The notes under the pieces are model-generated. The model saw only the letters and a program-made list of their open reading frames with translations. It searched no databases and was not told the DNA's origin. Made by a program: the position numbers and the translations under genes. DNA of 64,000 nucleotides from Paracoccaceae bacterium (lineage in GTDB: Bacteria; Pseudomonadota; Alphaproteobacteria; Rhodobacterales; Rhodobacteraceae). The stretch spans positions 62,001-126,000 of the forward strand of contig REER01000061.1 of assembly GCA_007694945.1 (NCBI GenBank), written 5' to 3'. This document shows positions 17,411 through 28,885 of this stretch, one piece after another (positions within the stretch are counted from its first letter, which is position 1; every line of letters begins with the position of its first letter).

Positions 17411-17681
17411 GGTCATACTCCGGACACACGCACACAGCAGGGGCTTCTGCTCCCCATTGGGCACTCTACCGATAAATTTGTTAGCAAATCCTCGTGGCAG
17501 GATTTTGGCCGTCGCTGCCCCAAAAAAGCCGGATTCCGGAGTGTTTCCGAATGTCGAAATTCACGCAAGAGTGGACGCAGCGGGACATTTGAGCGTAAGC
17601 ATGGTGTTCAGACTGCCTTTTAATCCGGCATTTGCCGAAGAAAACAACACGCCCGGAAAACAGCACCAGAGGGGGGACAAG

Positions 17682-19112
17682 ATGCTCGACACGAAAGAAC
17701 CCGGATTTCGCGAGAACGTTGATCTGATGTTCAAACGCGCCGTTGCGCATCTCGACCTGCCGCCGGGGCTTGCCGAGAAGATCCAGATCTGCAACTCGAC
17801 CTATACTGTGCGCTTCGGCGTGCGCCTTCGCGGCAAGATCGAGACGTTCGTAGGCTATCGCTCGGTGCATTCCGAACATATGGAACCGGTCAAGGGCGGC
17901 ATCCGCTACGCCCCCGAGGTGGATCAGAACGAGGTCGAGGCCCTCGCCGCGCTGATGACCTACAAATGCGCGCTGGTCGAAACCCCTTTTGGTGGCTCCA
18001 AGGGCGGGCTGTGTCTGGACCCGCGCAAATATGAAGAACATGAACTGGAACAGATCACCCGCCGCTTCGCCTATGAACTGGCCAAGCGTGACCTGATCAA
18101 CCCAGCACAGAACGTCCCCGCCCCCGATATGGGCACCGGCGAGCGCGAGATGGCCTGGATCGCGGATCAATACGCGCGCATGAACACCACCGACATCAAT
18201 GCCCGCGCCTGTGTCACCGGCAAGCCACTGAATGCAGGGGGCATCAAGGGCCGGGTCGAGGCCACGGGCCGCGGGGTACAATATGCGCTGCGGGAGTTCT
18301 TCCGTCACCCGGATGACGTGGCCAAGACCGGGCTGAAAGGAGGCTTGGGTGGCAAGCGGATCGTGGTGCAGGGGCTGGGCAATGTGGGGTATCATGCCGC
18401 CAAGTTCCTGCGCGAGGAGGACGACGCACGCATCACCGGTATCATCGAGCGCGACGGGGCGCTGGTCAGTGACACGGGGCTGGACCCGGATACCGTGCGC
18501 GAGTGGATCATGCAGACTGGCGGCGTTCGCGGTTTCGAGGGGGCCGAGTTTGTCGAAAACGGGTCCAGCGTGCTCGAGGTCGAGTGCGACATCCTGATCC
18601 CGGCGGCGCTGGAGGGTGTGATCAACATCAACAATGCCGACCACATCAGGGCCCCGCTGATCATCGAGGCGGCGAATGGTCCGATCACGGCAAGCGCTGA
18701 CGAGATTCTGCGCGAAAAGGACATCGTCATCATCCCCGATCTCTATGCCAATGCCGGCGGTGTGACAGTGTCCTATTTCGAATGGGTCAAGAATCTCAGT
18801 CATATCCGCTTTGGCCGGATGCAGCGCCGCAATGAGGAAGCTCATGCCATGTTGCTGGTCAATGAACTGGAGCGGCTTTCGGCGGACAAGGAACTTGGCT
18901 GGGAGCTGGCCCCAGATTTCAAGAGTCGCTTCCTGCAGGGCGCGGATGAGTTGCAGCTTGTCCGCTCGGGGCTGGATGACACAATGCGCGGCGCGTATCA
19001 GTCGATCTCTGAGGAATGGCACCGCCGCCACGATGTGAAGGACCTGCGCACCGCGGCCTTCATCGTGGGCATCGAGCGGGTCGCGGCGAGTTACCGGGCG
19101 AAGGGGTTGTAA
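17682..19112 (+). CDS. Glu/Leu/Phe/Val dehydrogenase (glutamate dehydrogenase)
   Basis: Interconverts glutamate and 2-oxoglutarate with ammonia (family function), 476 residues. The N-terminal dimerisation domain has HMEPVKGGIRYAPEVD (about 67-82), the catalytic-lysine region PFGGSKGGLCLDPR (about 104-117) and NVPAPDMGTGEREMAW. The Rossmann domain carries IVVQGLGNVGYHAAKFL (about 226-242). The C-terminal ANAGGVTVSYFEWVKN motif is complete. ATG 17682 follows AGGGGGGA. The gene stands alone, divergent from the pilus operon and convergent with the DUF418 gene. Coenzyme specificity cannot be read safely. Confidence 0.93.
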   Translation: MLDTKEPGFRENVDLMFKRAVAHLDLPPGLAEKIQICNSTYTVRFGVRLRGKIETFVGYRSVHSEHMEPVKGGIRYAPEVDQNEVEALAALMTYKCALVETPFGGSKGGLCLDPRKYEEHELEQITRRFAYELAKRDLINPAQNVPAPDMGTGEREMAWIADQYARMNTTDINARACVTGKPLNAGGIKGRVEATGRGVQYALREFFRHPDDVAKTGLKGGLGGKRIVVQGLGNVGYHAAKFLREEDDARITGIIERDGALVSDTGLDPDTVREWIMQTGGVRGFEGAEFVENGSSVLEVECDILIPAALEGVININNADHIRAPLIIEAANGPITASADEILREKDIVIIPDLYANAGGVTVSYFEWVKNLSHIRFGRMQRRNEEAHAMLLVNELERLSADKELGWELAPDFKSRFLQGADELQLVRSGLDDTMRGAYQSISEEWHRRHDVKDLRTAAFIVGIERVAASYRAKGL

Positions 19113-19166
19113 TCGGCGGGGGCGGTGCGTGCCGAACCACGCAATGCCATTGGCTTATACACCTCG

Positions 19167-20444
19167 CTAGCCGTAGCGCAGCATTGGCTGCACGCGGCGA
19201 TAGCTCAGGCTGCGCCACAGCCACTCCGCCGGGCCGAAGCGGAAACGCGCCAGCCAGGCCCGCGACCAGAGCGGCATGGCGACCCAGACCGCCAGCACCA
19301 CCAGCACTTGCGCCGGGCGACCGACCTCCATGAACAGCCCCAGCCCGTGGCCATAGAAGATGAAGGTGCAGATCATGCTCTGGGCCAGATAGTTGGTGAA
19401 CGCCATCCGCCCGACCGGGGTGAAGACTGCCTTCATCGCAGGGCCGAACCGGCGTGTGGCGAGGATAACCAGCGCGATATAGGACACTGCGACAAGCGGT
19501 GCGGCAGCGGTATTGAACATCCGCCCGAAATAGAGCGAGAAAAGCATGTCCCAACCGTGACGCTCGTTCATCACCACGCCCAGGCCGACCAGCGGCAGAC
19601 CAATGGCGAGCCCCGCAATGGCCACGCGCCAATAGACTCTCTCCGACCACTCGCCGCTCAGAAACCCCGATTTCATTGCCGCCATCCCAAAGGCCATCAG
19701 CGCCACGACATAGTGCAGCGTTTCGGTGGGAAAGACGAACAGATGGAAGTTGAGGCTCTGCGCGGCACGTATCGGCATCTGCGCGGCAAAGCCACCACGA
19801 TAGGCCGAAATTTCCGCCGCAAGTTGCGATGCAGCGGGGACCCAGACATCAGCCTCGATCGCGCGGATTTCTTCCTCTGGAAGCCACGGGATGGCAAATC
19901 CGAGCGCGGCGGCAATGGCGAGGTGCAGCGCCAGGAAGCCGCCCCCCAGGATCACAAGGCTGCGCGCTGACCAGTGGCGCACGAAAACGATCACCATGCC
20001 GATGAGCGCATAGGACACAAGGATATCACCGGCCCATATGAAATAGGCATGGATCAGGCCGATCACGAGCAGCCAGAACATGCGATGAAAATGCAGCGCC
20101 AGCGCGCCGCCCGTGCCAGTCTGCTCGGCACGAGTAGTCATCAGCACGATGCCGGCGCCGAACAGCATGGAAAAGATCGCGATGAACTTCTCGAAGAAGA
20201 CGACATGCGAGACCAACCAGATCGCATAATCCAGCCCGGTGATCGGGCCCATGGCTGTCGGGTTGATCAGGGTGGCCTGAACCATGGCGAAAAGCTGGAT
20301 GTTGATCACAAGGATACCGAACAGCGCGAAGCCGCGCAGAATATCCAGCGTGTCGATCCGTGCAGCCCCGGTGACAGGACCGGTTGAAGACCGGGTCTCG
20401 ATGGTCACCTCGGACACTGCGGTGTCGGATGCGGCATTGGACAT
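19167..20444 (-). CDS. DUF418 domain membrane protein (paralogue 1)
   Basis: About 425 residues with roughly ten membrane segments. N-terminal IDTLDILRGFALFGILVINIQ is the standard acyltransferase-3/DUF418-like opening, and the C-terminal DUF418 half contains RMAFTNYLAQSMI and ends FGPAEWLWRSLSYRR. Start taken at 20444, where AAGGAGG precedes the ATG. Function of the family is unproven. A second member lies at 56531-57694 in this window with the same termini (FGPWEWLWRSLSELR). Convergent with gdh. Confidence 0.88.
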   Translation of the reverse strand: MSNAASDTAVSEVTIETRSSTGPVTGAARIDTLDILRGFALFGILVINIQLFAMVQATLINPTAMGPITGLDYAIWLVSHVVFFEKFIAIFSMLFGAGIVLMTTRAEQTGTGGALALHFHRMFWLLVIGLIHAYFIWAGDILVSYALIGMVIVFVRHWSARSLVILGGGFLALHLAIAAALGFAIPWLPEEEIRAIEADVWVPAASQLAAEISAYRGGFAAQMPIRAAQSLNFHLFVFPTETLHYVVALMAFGMAAMKSGFLSGEWSERVYWRVAIAGLAIGLPLVGLGVVMNERHGWDMLFSLYFGRMFNTAAAPLVAVSYIALVILATRRFGPAMKAVFTPVGRMAFTNYLAQSMICTFIFYGHGLGLFMEVGRPAQVLVVLAVWVAMPLWSRAWLARFRFGPAEWLWRSLSYRRVQPMLRYG

Positions 20445-20853
20445 TGTGAGCCTCCTTGCATGAGTCATCTGCGGGCTGACGGGAGTGACGCCAACGCATA
20501 TGGAGTTGAATTTCGGTTTCGTGCAGGCTGCCGGGCGACCCCGGCGTGACTCAAGGTCGTTTTCGTCAATGTCAGGTTCAGCTTCGTGAATGACGGGGTC
20601 AGTGCTGTTCATGATGCGTGACTGGTTTAAGGCTCTTGCGGATCGGCAGGTGATGCGATCAGTCTCGTTCCTGTCACGCGCTCAGCAAATGTCGATGGTT
20701 GGCGCCTCGCCATGCGTCCGCAATCCATGTAACGAATTGCGGCGCACCGCTGTCACGGAGGCCTTTTGCGCAGGTGTCATGAGTGGTAGAACAAAGGCCA
20801 ATAAGCTTGCTCCTCGGCCTCTCTGCAGGCGGTCGATTCTCCGACGCCAGACG
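20445..20853. other. intergenic region without recognised gene
   Basis: 409 bases between the DUF418 start and the TerB-like stop. Open frames here have no family resemblance and no good ribosome site. No tRNA, terminator-like hairpin with T-run or repeat was seen. It should hold the DUF418 promoter on its left side. Confidence 0.5.
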
Positions 20854-21318
20854 TTAGCCGCGCTCCCGCTGCACCTCTTGACGCGCGAGCGCCGAGTCGC
20901 GATCCGAGAGCCCGAGGAGGTTGCTCACCAGCCGCATCAGCCCGTCCTCTTCATCATGGCGCTTGCCATCGGCAAGGATGACGGACCACAGATCGCGCAG
21001 CAGCGCGGGCCGATCCTCAAGCGCGACCACCTCCTTGATACGACGCGTCAGATGCACAGTGTCACCTGTGCTGTCGTCCAACACCTCGGCCTCGCGGCGC
21101 AGGGCCACCTGTTCCCAGACGCTCAGCCCGAAACGGCGGGCTGTCACTTGGTCGATCTCGGCGACTTGGCGCGGGTCGTAATCGCTATTGGCGCGCGCCG
21201 CGCGCACCAATAGCGCGGTCAGCGCGGCGCGTCCCGCGATTTCAGGCTGTTCCGCCGGCGGGCGGCGGCCGAACAGAGATTGCATCCAGTCGAAAGCATT
21301 TTGCTGCATGGGCTGCAT
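20854..21318 (-). CDS. TerB-like protein
   Basis: All-helical TerB/tellurite-resistance-like domain, about 154 residues. Two repeats of the family's acidic metal-binding pattern are visible: ARANSDYDPRQVAEID (about 50) and LADGKRHDEEDGLMRLV (about 128). The start is uncertain: ATGs at 21318, 21309 and 21285 are in frame and none has a clear Shine-Dalgarno. Stand-alone TerB proteins like this are common in the group and have no proven link to tellurite. Its neighbour upstream is the SLC13/RCK transporter, on the same strand but across a terminator-free 37-67 nt gap. Confidence 0.8.
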   Translation of the reverse strand: MQPMQQNAFDWMQSLFGRRPPAEQPEIAGRAALTALLVRAARANSDYDPRQVAEIDQVTARRFGLSVWEQVALRREAEVLDDSTGDTVHLTRRIKEVVALEDRPALLRDLWSVILADGKRHDEEDGLMRLVSNLLGLSDRDSALARQEVQRERG

Positions 21319-21385
21319 ATAGGTGAAGCGGGGGCAAAAACCAAACAAAGCAGGTCACGCTTTCGCGCAGTGCGCAGTGCGCAGA

Positions 21386-23206
21386 TCAGAACGGCAGCAT
21401 GACGGGCACCAGCGCCACCAGAACAACCAGCGTGATGACCCACAAGGGCGTACCGATGCGCACGAAATCCAGAAATCGGTAATTCCCTGGCCCCACCACC
21501 AGCGTGTTGATCGGCGAGGAAACCGGCGTCATGAAGGCCGCCGAGGCCGCGAGCGCCACTGTCATCATGAACGGATATGGCGAAAGCCCCAGCGTGTCGG
21601 CAATGGCAAAGGCCACGGGCGCCATCAACACTGCCGTGGCCGTGTTCGAGATGAAGAGGCTGAGCGCCGTGGTCACCACGAAGATGGCAGCAAGCGCGAC
21701 ACGCGGGCTGGCCTCGCCGGTCAGTTGCACAAGCGCCTCGGCGGCCAAATCGACCCCGCCCGTGCGCTGCAGCGCCAGCGAGAAGGGCAGCATGCCGACT
21801 ATCAGCACCAGCGTCTGCCAGTTGATCGCACGATAGGCGCCGGCGATGTCGATGCAGCGAAACAACCCCATCAGCAGACAGCCCAGCAGCGCGGCCTGCA
21901 CATTCGGGATGATCCCCCAGACCATCAGCCCCACGACCAGCGCCAGCACCCCCAGCGCGAGCGGCGCCCGTGATGCGGCCGGGGCCACATCGGCGGCCTC
22001 GCTCGGCAGGTCGAGCAGCACCATGTCGCGCCGCGCATCCGACAGCCGCCGGATCGCGCGCCAGCGCCCGACGACCAGCAGCGTATCGCCCGCGCGCAAT
22101 GGCAGGTCGGTGATCGGCCCCTCGATCGGGGCGGTGCCCCGGCGCAGACCGATCACGGTCAGGTCATGGACGGTGCGAAAGCGCAGCGCCTCCAGCGTCT
22201 TGCCAAGGTAATGCGAGCCCGGCGGCAACATGACCTGCGCCAGACCGATCTCGCGGGTATGGTCGCTGAAATAACCCGCTGGCAGCGGCACAGGGCTGAG
22301 CGCCTGGGCCTTGCAGAACGCCTCGAGATCGGCGCGCTCACCGCGCAGGTCGAGCATCAGCAGATCATTCGCCTCCAGCCGCGTTTCGGCGCGCGGCACG
22401 ACCATGACAGGCCCCATCCGGCCCGGACGTTCGATCGCCACAATATGCACTCCTTCCGAGGCGCGCAGGTCCAGCACATCCAGCCTGCGCCCGACCAGCC
22501 GGGAGTCCGGTCGCACCCGCAGCCGCATTTCGCGCCCTTCCAGCGCATAGTCGCGCACGAGATCGCGCAGGCTGACCGCGACGGGCGGCGCCTCGAACTG
22601 CCCATTCCCCAGCCAGCGCCGGGCGAGCAGCATGTAGAGAATCCCGAGGATCAGGATCGGCACCCCGAAAGGCGCGAAGGCGAAGAAGCCGAACCCCTCC
22701 AGCCCACGGCGCACCAATTCGCCATGCACGACGAGATTGGGCGCCGTGGCAATCAGCGTGGTCATTCCCGCAATCATCGCGGCAATGGCCAGCGGCATCA
22801 TAAACCGCCCCGGTGCCACCCCCATGCGCTGCGCGATGCGCAGCACGATGGGGATGAAGATCGCCACAACCCCGGTCGAGGACATGATCGCACTCAGGCT
22901 GGCCGCCGCGAGCATCAGAAGCACGATCAGCCGTCCCTCCGACAGCCCCGCCCGCGCCTGCATCCAGTCGCCCATTGCCTGCGTCACGCCCGTGCGCACC
23001 AGCGCCTCGCCTAGGACGAAAAGCGCCGCAATCAGGATCACATTGGGGTCCGAGAACCCTGCAAGAGCCTCGGGCACGGTGATGACGCCCGTAAAGGGCA
23101 GCGCCGCGACCATGATCAGCGCCACCACATCCATCCGCGGACGCCCGATGGCGAACATCACGATGGCTGCAACCAGCAGCCCCAGAACCATGACCAGTGG
23201 TGACAT
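21386..23206 (-). CDS. SLC13 family permease with two RCK_C (TrkA_C) domains
   Basis: 606 residues. Membrane half 1 covers about 1-180 with conserved SSTGVVAIFIPIVLR (about 110) and TAPNLVVHGELVR. Two cytoplasmic RCK_C domains follow at about 205-290 (ending DLLMLDLRG) and 305-390 (GDTLLVVGRW). Membrane half 2 covers about 410-606 with NTATAVLMAPVAFAIA and SPINTLVVGPGNY. This is the divalent anion:sodium symporter architecture seen in putative sulfate/organic anion carriers. Substrate cannot be told from sequence alone. Confidence 0.9.
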   Translation of the reverse strand: MSPLVMVLGLLVAAIVMFAIGRPRMDVVALIMVAALPFTGVITVPEALAGFSDPNVILIAALFVLGEALVRTGVTQAMGDWMQARAGLSEGRLIVLLMLAAASLSAIMSSTGVVAIFIPIVLRIAQRMGVAPGRFMMPLAIAAMIAGMTTLIATAPNLVVHGELVRRGLEGFGFFAFAPFGVPILILGILYMLLARRWLGNGQFEAPPVAVSLRDLVRDYALEGREMRLRVRPDSRLVGRRLDVLDLRASEGVHIVAIERPGRMGPVMVVPRAETRLEANDLLMLDLRGERADLEAFCKAQALSPVPLPAGYFSDHTREIGLAQVMLPPGSHYLGKTLEALRFRTVHDLTVIGLRRGTAPIEGPITDLPLRAGDTLLVVGRWRAIRRLSDARRDMVLLDLPSEAADVAPAASRAPLALGVLALVVGLMVWGIIPNVQAALLGCLLMGLFRCIDIAGAYRAINWQTLVLIVGMLPFSLALQRTGGVDLAAEALVQLTGEASPRVALAAIFVVTTALSLFISNTATAVLMAPVAFAIADTLGLSPYPFMMTVALAASAAFMTPVSSPINTLVVGPGNYRFLDFVRIGTPLWVITLVVLVALVPVMLPF

Positions 23207-23255
23207 CTACCCGCCTGCGTGCTTTGCGGCAATCTAGCCGGGTGCCGCGTAAACG

Positions 23256-23325
23256 AAAAGCCCTGCCCGACCCGCTGCGGGCGGGCGGACAGGGCGCGGT
23301 CCGTGGCGGGGCGGGCGGGGCTTTT
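23256..23325. terminator. strong terminator between msrB and the SLC13 gene
   Basis: AAAAGCCCTGCCCG (23256-23269) pairs with CGGGCGGGGCTTTT (23312-23325) over 14 bp with one G-U. A second stem lies inside it (GCCCTG/CAGGGC with CCCGC/GGGCGGG). The A-run and T-run at the ends make it usable in both directions; it lies just past the msrB stop on the minus strand. Confidence 0.75.
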
Positions 23326-23337
23326 GCGCGGAGCGCG

Positions 23338-23862
23338 TCAGGCGCCGACCGGGTGTCCCTCGACCTCGCCTGTCTCATCAGGGGTGAAGGTCATGGCCAG
23401 GCCGTTGATGCAATGCCGTTTTCCCGTCGGCTCTGGGCCATCACCGAAGATGTGCCCCAGATGGCCGCCGCAATTGGCGCAATGAACCTCAGTGCGCACC
23501 ATGAAGAAGCGCCGGTCGGTCTGCGTGCCTACGGCGCCATCGATTGCCTCCCAGAAACTCGGCCAGCCCGTGCCGCTGTCGTATTTCGTCTCCGACCGAT
23601 AGAGCGCATTGCCACAGCCCGCGCAGTTATAGGTGCCGGCGCGGTCATTCTCCAGCAGCGGCGAGCGTTCACCCATCAGCGCATTGGTATAGGCACGCTC
23701 GGTCGCGTGCTCGCGCAAAACGGCGAATTGCGCCGGTGTCAGCCGCGCGCGCCATTCCTCCTCGGACAGCGTAAACGGAAACTCCCCGTCACTGGCCTGC
23801 GCGGCCTTCGCACCCATGAGCGCAAGACCTGTCGTCAACAAAAAAGAGCGTCGGTTGAACAT
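23338..23862 (-). CDS. msrB: exported peptide-methionine (R)-S-oxide reductase MsrB
   Basis: Reduces methionine-R-sulfoxide residues. 174 residues, with an N-terminal Tat-like signal (FNRRSFLLTTGLALMGA, twin Arg at 4-5), so a periplasmic repair enzyme is predicted rather than the usual cytosolic one. Zinc-binding CxxC pairs are CAGC (about 80) and CANC (about 129), and the catalytic Cys is in RHCINGLAMTF (about 152). AGGAGG lies 5 nt upstream of the ATG. No msrA is adjacent, and nothing here identifies its electron donor. Divergent from dnaG. Confidence 0.92.
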   Translation of the reverse strand: MFNRRSFLLTTGLALMGAKAAQASDGEFPFTLSEEEWRARLTPAQFAVLREHATERAYTNALMGERSPLLENDRAGTYNCAGCGNALYRSETKYDSGTGWPSFWEAIDGAVGTQTDRRFFMVRTEVHCANCGGHLGHIFGDGPEPTGKRHCINGLAMTFTPDETGEVEGHPVGA

Positions 23863-23977
23863 CGAATCCTCCTGTTGCCTTGGTCATCATACGCATTCGC
23901 ACCCGAGTTGGTTTCAGTTTAATTACCGGATTCTATCCTGTCTTCAACAAGCCTGCGTGATCTGGCATGATCACGCC

Positions 23978-25867
23978 ATGAGTCTGCCCCTCGGTTTCCT
24001 TGATGAATTGCGCAACCGTGTCTCGATCTCTTCGGTGGTCGGGCACAAGGTTGTCTGGGACATGCGCAAGTCGAACCAGGCCAAGGGCGATTACTGGGCG
24101 CCCTGCCCGTTCCATCAGGAAAAAACCGCTTCTTTTCATGTTGATGACCGTAAGGGCTTTTACTACTGCTTCGGTTGTCACGCCAAGGGCGACGCGCTGA
24201 AATTCCTTCGCGAGACCGAGAATTTGAGCTTCATGGAGGCGGTCGAGGTGCTGGCGCGTGAAGCAGGCATGACCGTGCCCGCGCGCGATCCACGTGCCGC
24301 CGAAAAGGCAGACCGGCTAGGCGAGTTGGCGCAGGTGATGGAGGCTGCGGGCCGCTTCTTCCGTGGTCAGCTTGCCACCAGCGCAGCAGGACAGGCGCGC
24401 GATTACCTCGACGGGCGCGGGCTTGCGCGCGAGACGCAGGAGCGTTTCGAGATCGGCTTCGCGCCACCCGCCCGGCGCGCGCTCTGGGAGCATCTGACCA
24501 GCGCGGGTGTCAGCCCAGACAAGATCATCGAGGCCGGGCTTGCCATCGCGCCCGAGGATGGCAGCGCGCCGTTTGACCGCTTCCGGGGCCGGATCATGTT
24601 TCCGATCCGCGACGCGCGCGGACGGCTGATCGCTTTCGGCGGGCGGGCGATGGACCCGAACGCGCCCGCCAAATATCTAAACTCGCCCGAAACACCGCTC
24701 TTCGACAAGGGCCGCTCGCTCTATAATGCAGGCCCAGCGCGGAGCGCGGCCGGCAAGCAGCCGCTGATCGTCGCCGAAGGCTATATGGATGTCATCGCCC
24801 TTGTCGCTGCCGGGTTCGAGGCCGCCGTGGCGCCACTGGGCACAGCCATCACCGAAGACCAGTTGCGCATGATATGGCGGCTCAGCCGAGAGCCCGTGAT
24901 CGCCCTCGATGGCGATGCCGCCGGGCTGCGTGCGGGCTACAAGCTCATCGACCTTGCCCTGCCCCATCTGGGCCCCGAACAGGCGCTGCGCTTCTGCCTG
25001 CTGCCCGGCGGGATGGACCCCGATGATCTGCTGCGCGCCAGTGGCAGTGGGGCCATGCGCAAGCTGATCGAGGGCGCGCTGCCCCTCGCGCAACTCCTGT
25101 GGCAACGCGAGACGGAGGGGCAGGTCTTTGACAGCCCCGAGCGGCGCGCAGCGCTCGACATGCGCTTGCGCACGGCGCTTGGCCGGATCACCGACACTGG
25201 CCTGCGCAGCCATTATGCCGAAGAGTTGCGCAATCTGCGGGCCGCCTTCTTCCGTCCTGCGCAACGCACCGGGGCAAAATTCCGCCCGCGCTTCGCGCCG
25301 CCGACCCAGCCGCTGCCCGCCACGCGCGCGACCCGGCTTGCCGCGACCGAGCACCCCGGGATTGCCGAGCACATGCGCGAGGAAATCATCCTTGCCATCT
25401 TGCTGAACCACCCGGCATTGCTGCCCGAATTCGAGGCCGATCTGGAACGCGCCGAGATGACCAGTCCCCCGCATGAGGTGCTGCGCGAAGCGCTGCTGTC
25501 AGCGGACCCCGAGGCACCCAACCGCCCCGAGGCAGTGCATCTGCTCGATCTCAGCCATATCCGCATAGCGCCACCCGTGCGCCCCGATGCCGACCCGGAG
25601 CTTGCCCGCAATTGCCTGCGTGAGGAATTCGCCAAGCTCTTCACCCGGCGCGGCGCCGCCTTGGAACTGCGCGAGGCGTCCGAGGATCTGGCGTATCTGG
25701 CCGATGAGGGGCTGACTTGGCGGCTGCGGCAGGCTGCCGAGATGCGCAACCTCGCCGAGCGCTCGCGGCTGTCGGATTCAACGGATCTGGGCGAAGATCG
25801 CGCAGCCCTCGCAGGCCAACTCGACAAGCTGATCGAATCGCAGGTCTGGGTGAAGCCGAAAAAGTGA
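23978..25867 (+). CDS. dnaG: DNA primase DnaG
   Basis: Synthesises RNA primers at the replication fork. 629 residues: CHC2 zinc finger at about 40-65 (CPFHQEKT...FYYCFGCHAKGD), catalytic core with FRGRIMFPIRDARG (about 200), and the TOPRIM domain with IVAEGYMDVIAL (about 263) and ALDGDAAGLRAG (about 308). The C-terminal helicase-binding region follows from about 450. The ATG at 23978 gives the usual MSLPxGFLDELR N-terminus; there is no clear Shine-Dalgarno. Directly upstream of rpoD, the classical macromolecular-synthesis arrangement. Confidence 0.96.
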   Translation: MSLPLGFLDELRNRVSISSVVGHKVVWDMRKSNQAKGDYWAPCPFHQEKTASFHVDDRKGFYYCFGCHAKGDALKFLRETENLSFMEAVEVLAREAGMTVPARDPRAAEKADRLGELAQVMEAAGRFFRGQLATSAAGQARDYLDGRGLARETQERFEIGFAPPARRALWEHLTSAGVSPDKIIEAGLAIAPEDGSAPFDRFRGRIMFPIRDARGRLIAFGGRAMDPNAPAKYLNSPETPLFDKGRSLYNAGPARSAAGKQPLIVAEGYMDVIALVAAGFEAAVAPLGTAITEDQLRMIWRLSREPVIALDGDAAGLRAGYKLIDLALPHLGPEQALRFCLLPGGMDPDDLLRASGSGAMRKLIEGALPLAQLLWQRETEGQVFDSPERRAALDMRLRTALGRITDTGLRSHYAEELRNLRAAFFRPAQRTGAKFRPRFAPPTQPLPATRATRLAATEHPGIAEHMREEIILAILLNHPALLPEFEADLERAEMTSPPHEVLREALLSADPEAPNRPEAVHLLDLSHIRIAPPVRPDADPELARNCLREEFAKLFTRRGAALELREASEDLAYLADEGLTWRLRQAAEMRNLAERSRLSDSTDLGEDRAALAGQLDKLIESQVWVKPKK

Positions 25868-26027
25868 CCGAATCGCGACAGGTGCGCACGCAACTATGCG
25901 GGAATCTCTCTTCTGGAACTGGAAAAAGCCGCCCTGCTTCCCTAAATACCCACAATCACGGATAGCCCGGTGTTGATTCGCGAATGCGATTCTCTGTACT
26001 GGTGCCACCTCAGTTGCGGGAGCTTTC

Positions 26028-28021
<1,994 letters not shown>

Positions 28022-28022
<1 letters not shown>

Positions 28023-28376
28023 GCGCACCGCTCGCCTCGCTCGAGACAGCGCAGTTTGCGATTACGCGCTATGCAACTGACGCCTGCCTGCATGGCGCGC
28101 GGCCTCGGACCTATACGGATCTGGCGACAGCTTTGGGGCGCGCGACCCCGGTCGCACGTGAGCTGGAACCGACTCTGGCACTCCTGCGCATCGAATGTCA
28201 CGCGCGGGGCCTGCCCAATCTCTGCGCCGTGGTCATTGCCAGCGGCACCGACATGCCCCGCGCGCAAATCCTTCGATACGCTGAGTGCCACATGGTGCGA
28301 CACCGGGCTTGACGAAAACGGCGTGCGGGAGGAGCAGGCGCGGATTCTGGCGTTTGACTGGTGCGGCGTCACTTGA
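28022..28376 (+). pseudogene. broken conserved gene downstream of rpoD (lost start, one-base frameshift)
   Basis: Starting just after the rpoD stop, one frame reads SAPLASLETAQFAITRY and continues with good coding character through RPRTYTDLATALGRATPVAR and ECHARGLPNLCAVVIASGTD to RAQILRYAE. It then meets a stop at 28310. From 28290 the +1 frame continues ATWCDTGLDENGVREEQAR and ILAFDWCGVT, with a stop at 28374-28376. Removing G28285 joins them smoothly as LRYADATWCDTGL. No start codon precedes the first segment; it begins directly at the rpoD stop. I recall an intact small conserved gene at this place in relatives; its function is unknown to me. Confidence 0.7.
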
Positions 28377-28379
28377 CGC

Positions 28380-28853
28380 TCAGCCGTGCTCTTTCAGCAA
28401 CCGCCGCTTCTGCTTGTCCCAGTCGCGCTTGGCCTCGGTCGCGCGCTTGTCGGCCAGCTTCTTGCCCTTGGCGACACCGATCTTCAGCTTCACGAGCCCA
28501 CGATGGTTGAAATACATCACCAGCGGCACCAGCGTCATGCCCGCTTTCGCCGTATCGGCCCAGAGCCGCGCCAATTCGCGCTTTGAAGCCAACAGCTTGC
28601 GCTTGCGCCGTTCCTCATGCCCCCAAGTGCGCGCAGGCGCATATGGCGCGATATAGGAATTGATCAGCCACAACTCGCCATCCTCGATGGCGGCATAGCT
28701 CTCGGCAATATTGGCCTTGCCAGTACGCAGTGACTTCACCTCGGAACCGGTCAGCATGATCCCGCATTCGAGATCGGACTCGATGGCATAGTCGAACCGC
28801 GCCCGGCGGTTCTCGGCGATGATGCGGTAATTCGGGTCTAATGTCTTGGCCAT
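28380..28853 (-). CDS. smpB: SsrA-binding protein SmpB
   Basis: tmRNA partner for ribosome rescue, 157 residues. Family landmarks: [20 protein letters not shown] near residue 14-33, [20 protein letters not shown] (about 33-52), and the C-terminal [20 protein letters not shown] plus KRRLLKEHG tail that enters the mRNA channel. Length is normal. The stop lies 4 nt from the end of the broken gene on the opposite strand. No ssrA gene was seen in the window. Confidence 0.96.
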   Translation of the reverse strand: MAKTLDPNYRIIAENRRARFDYAIESDLECGIMLTGSEVKSLRTGKANIAESYAAIEDGELWLINSYIAPYAPARTWGHEERRKRKLLASKRELARLWADTAKAGMTLVPLVMYFNHRGLVKLKIGVAKGKKLADKRATEAKRDWDKQKRRLLKEHG

Positions 28854-28885
28854 CCACGCCAGATAAGGGGGCGCGCGCGCCCTGT

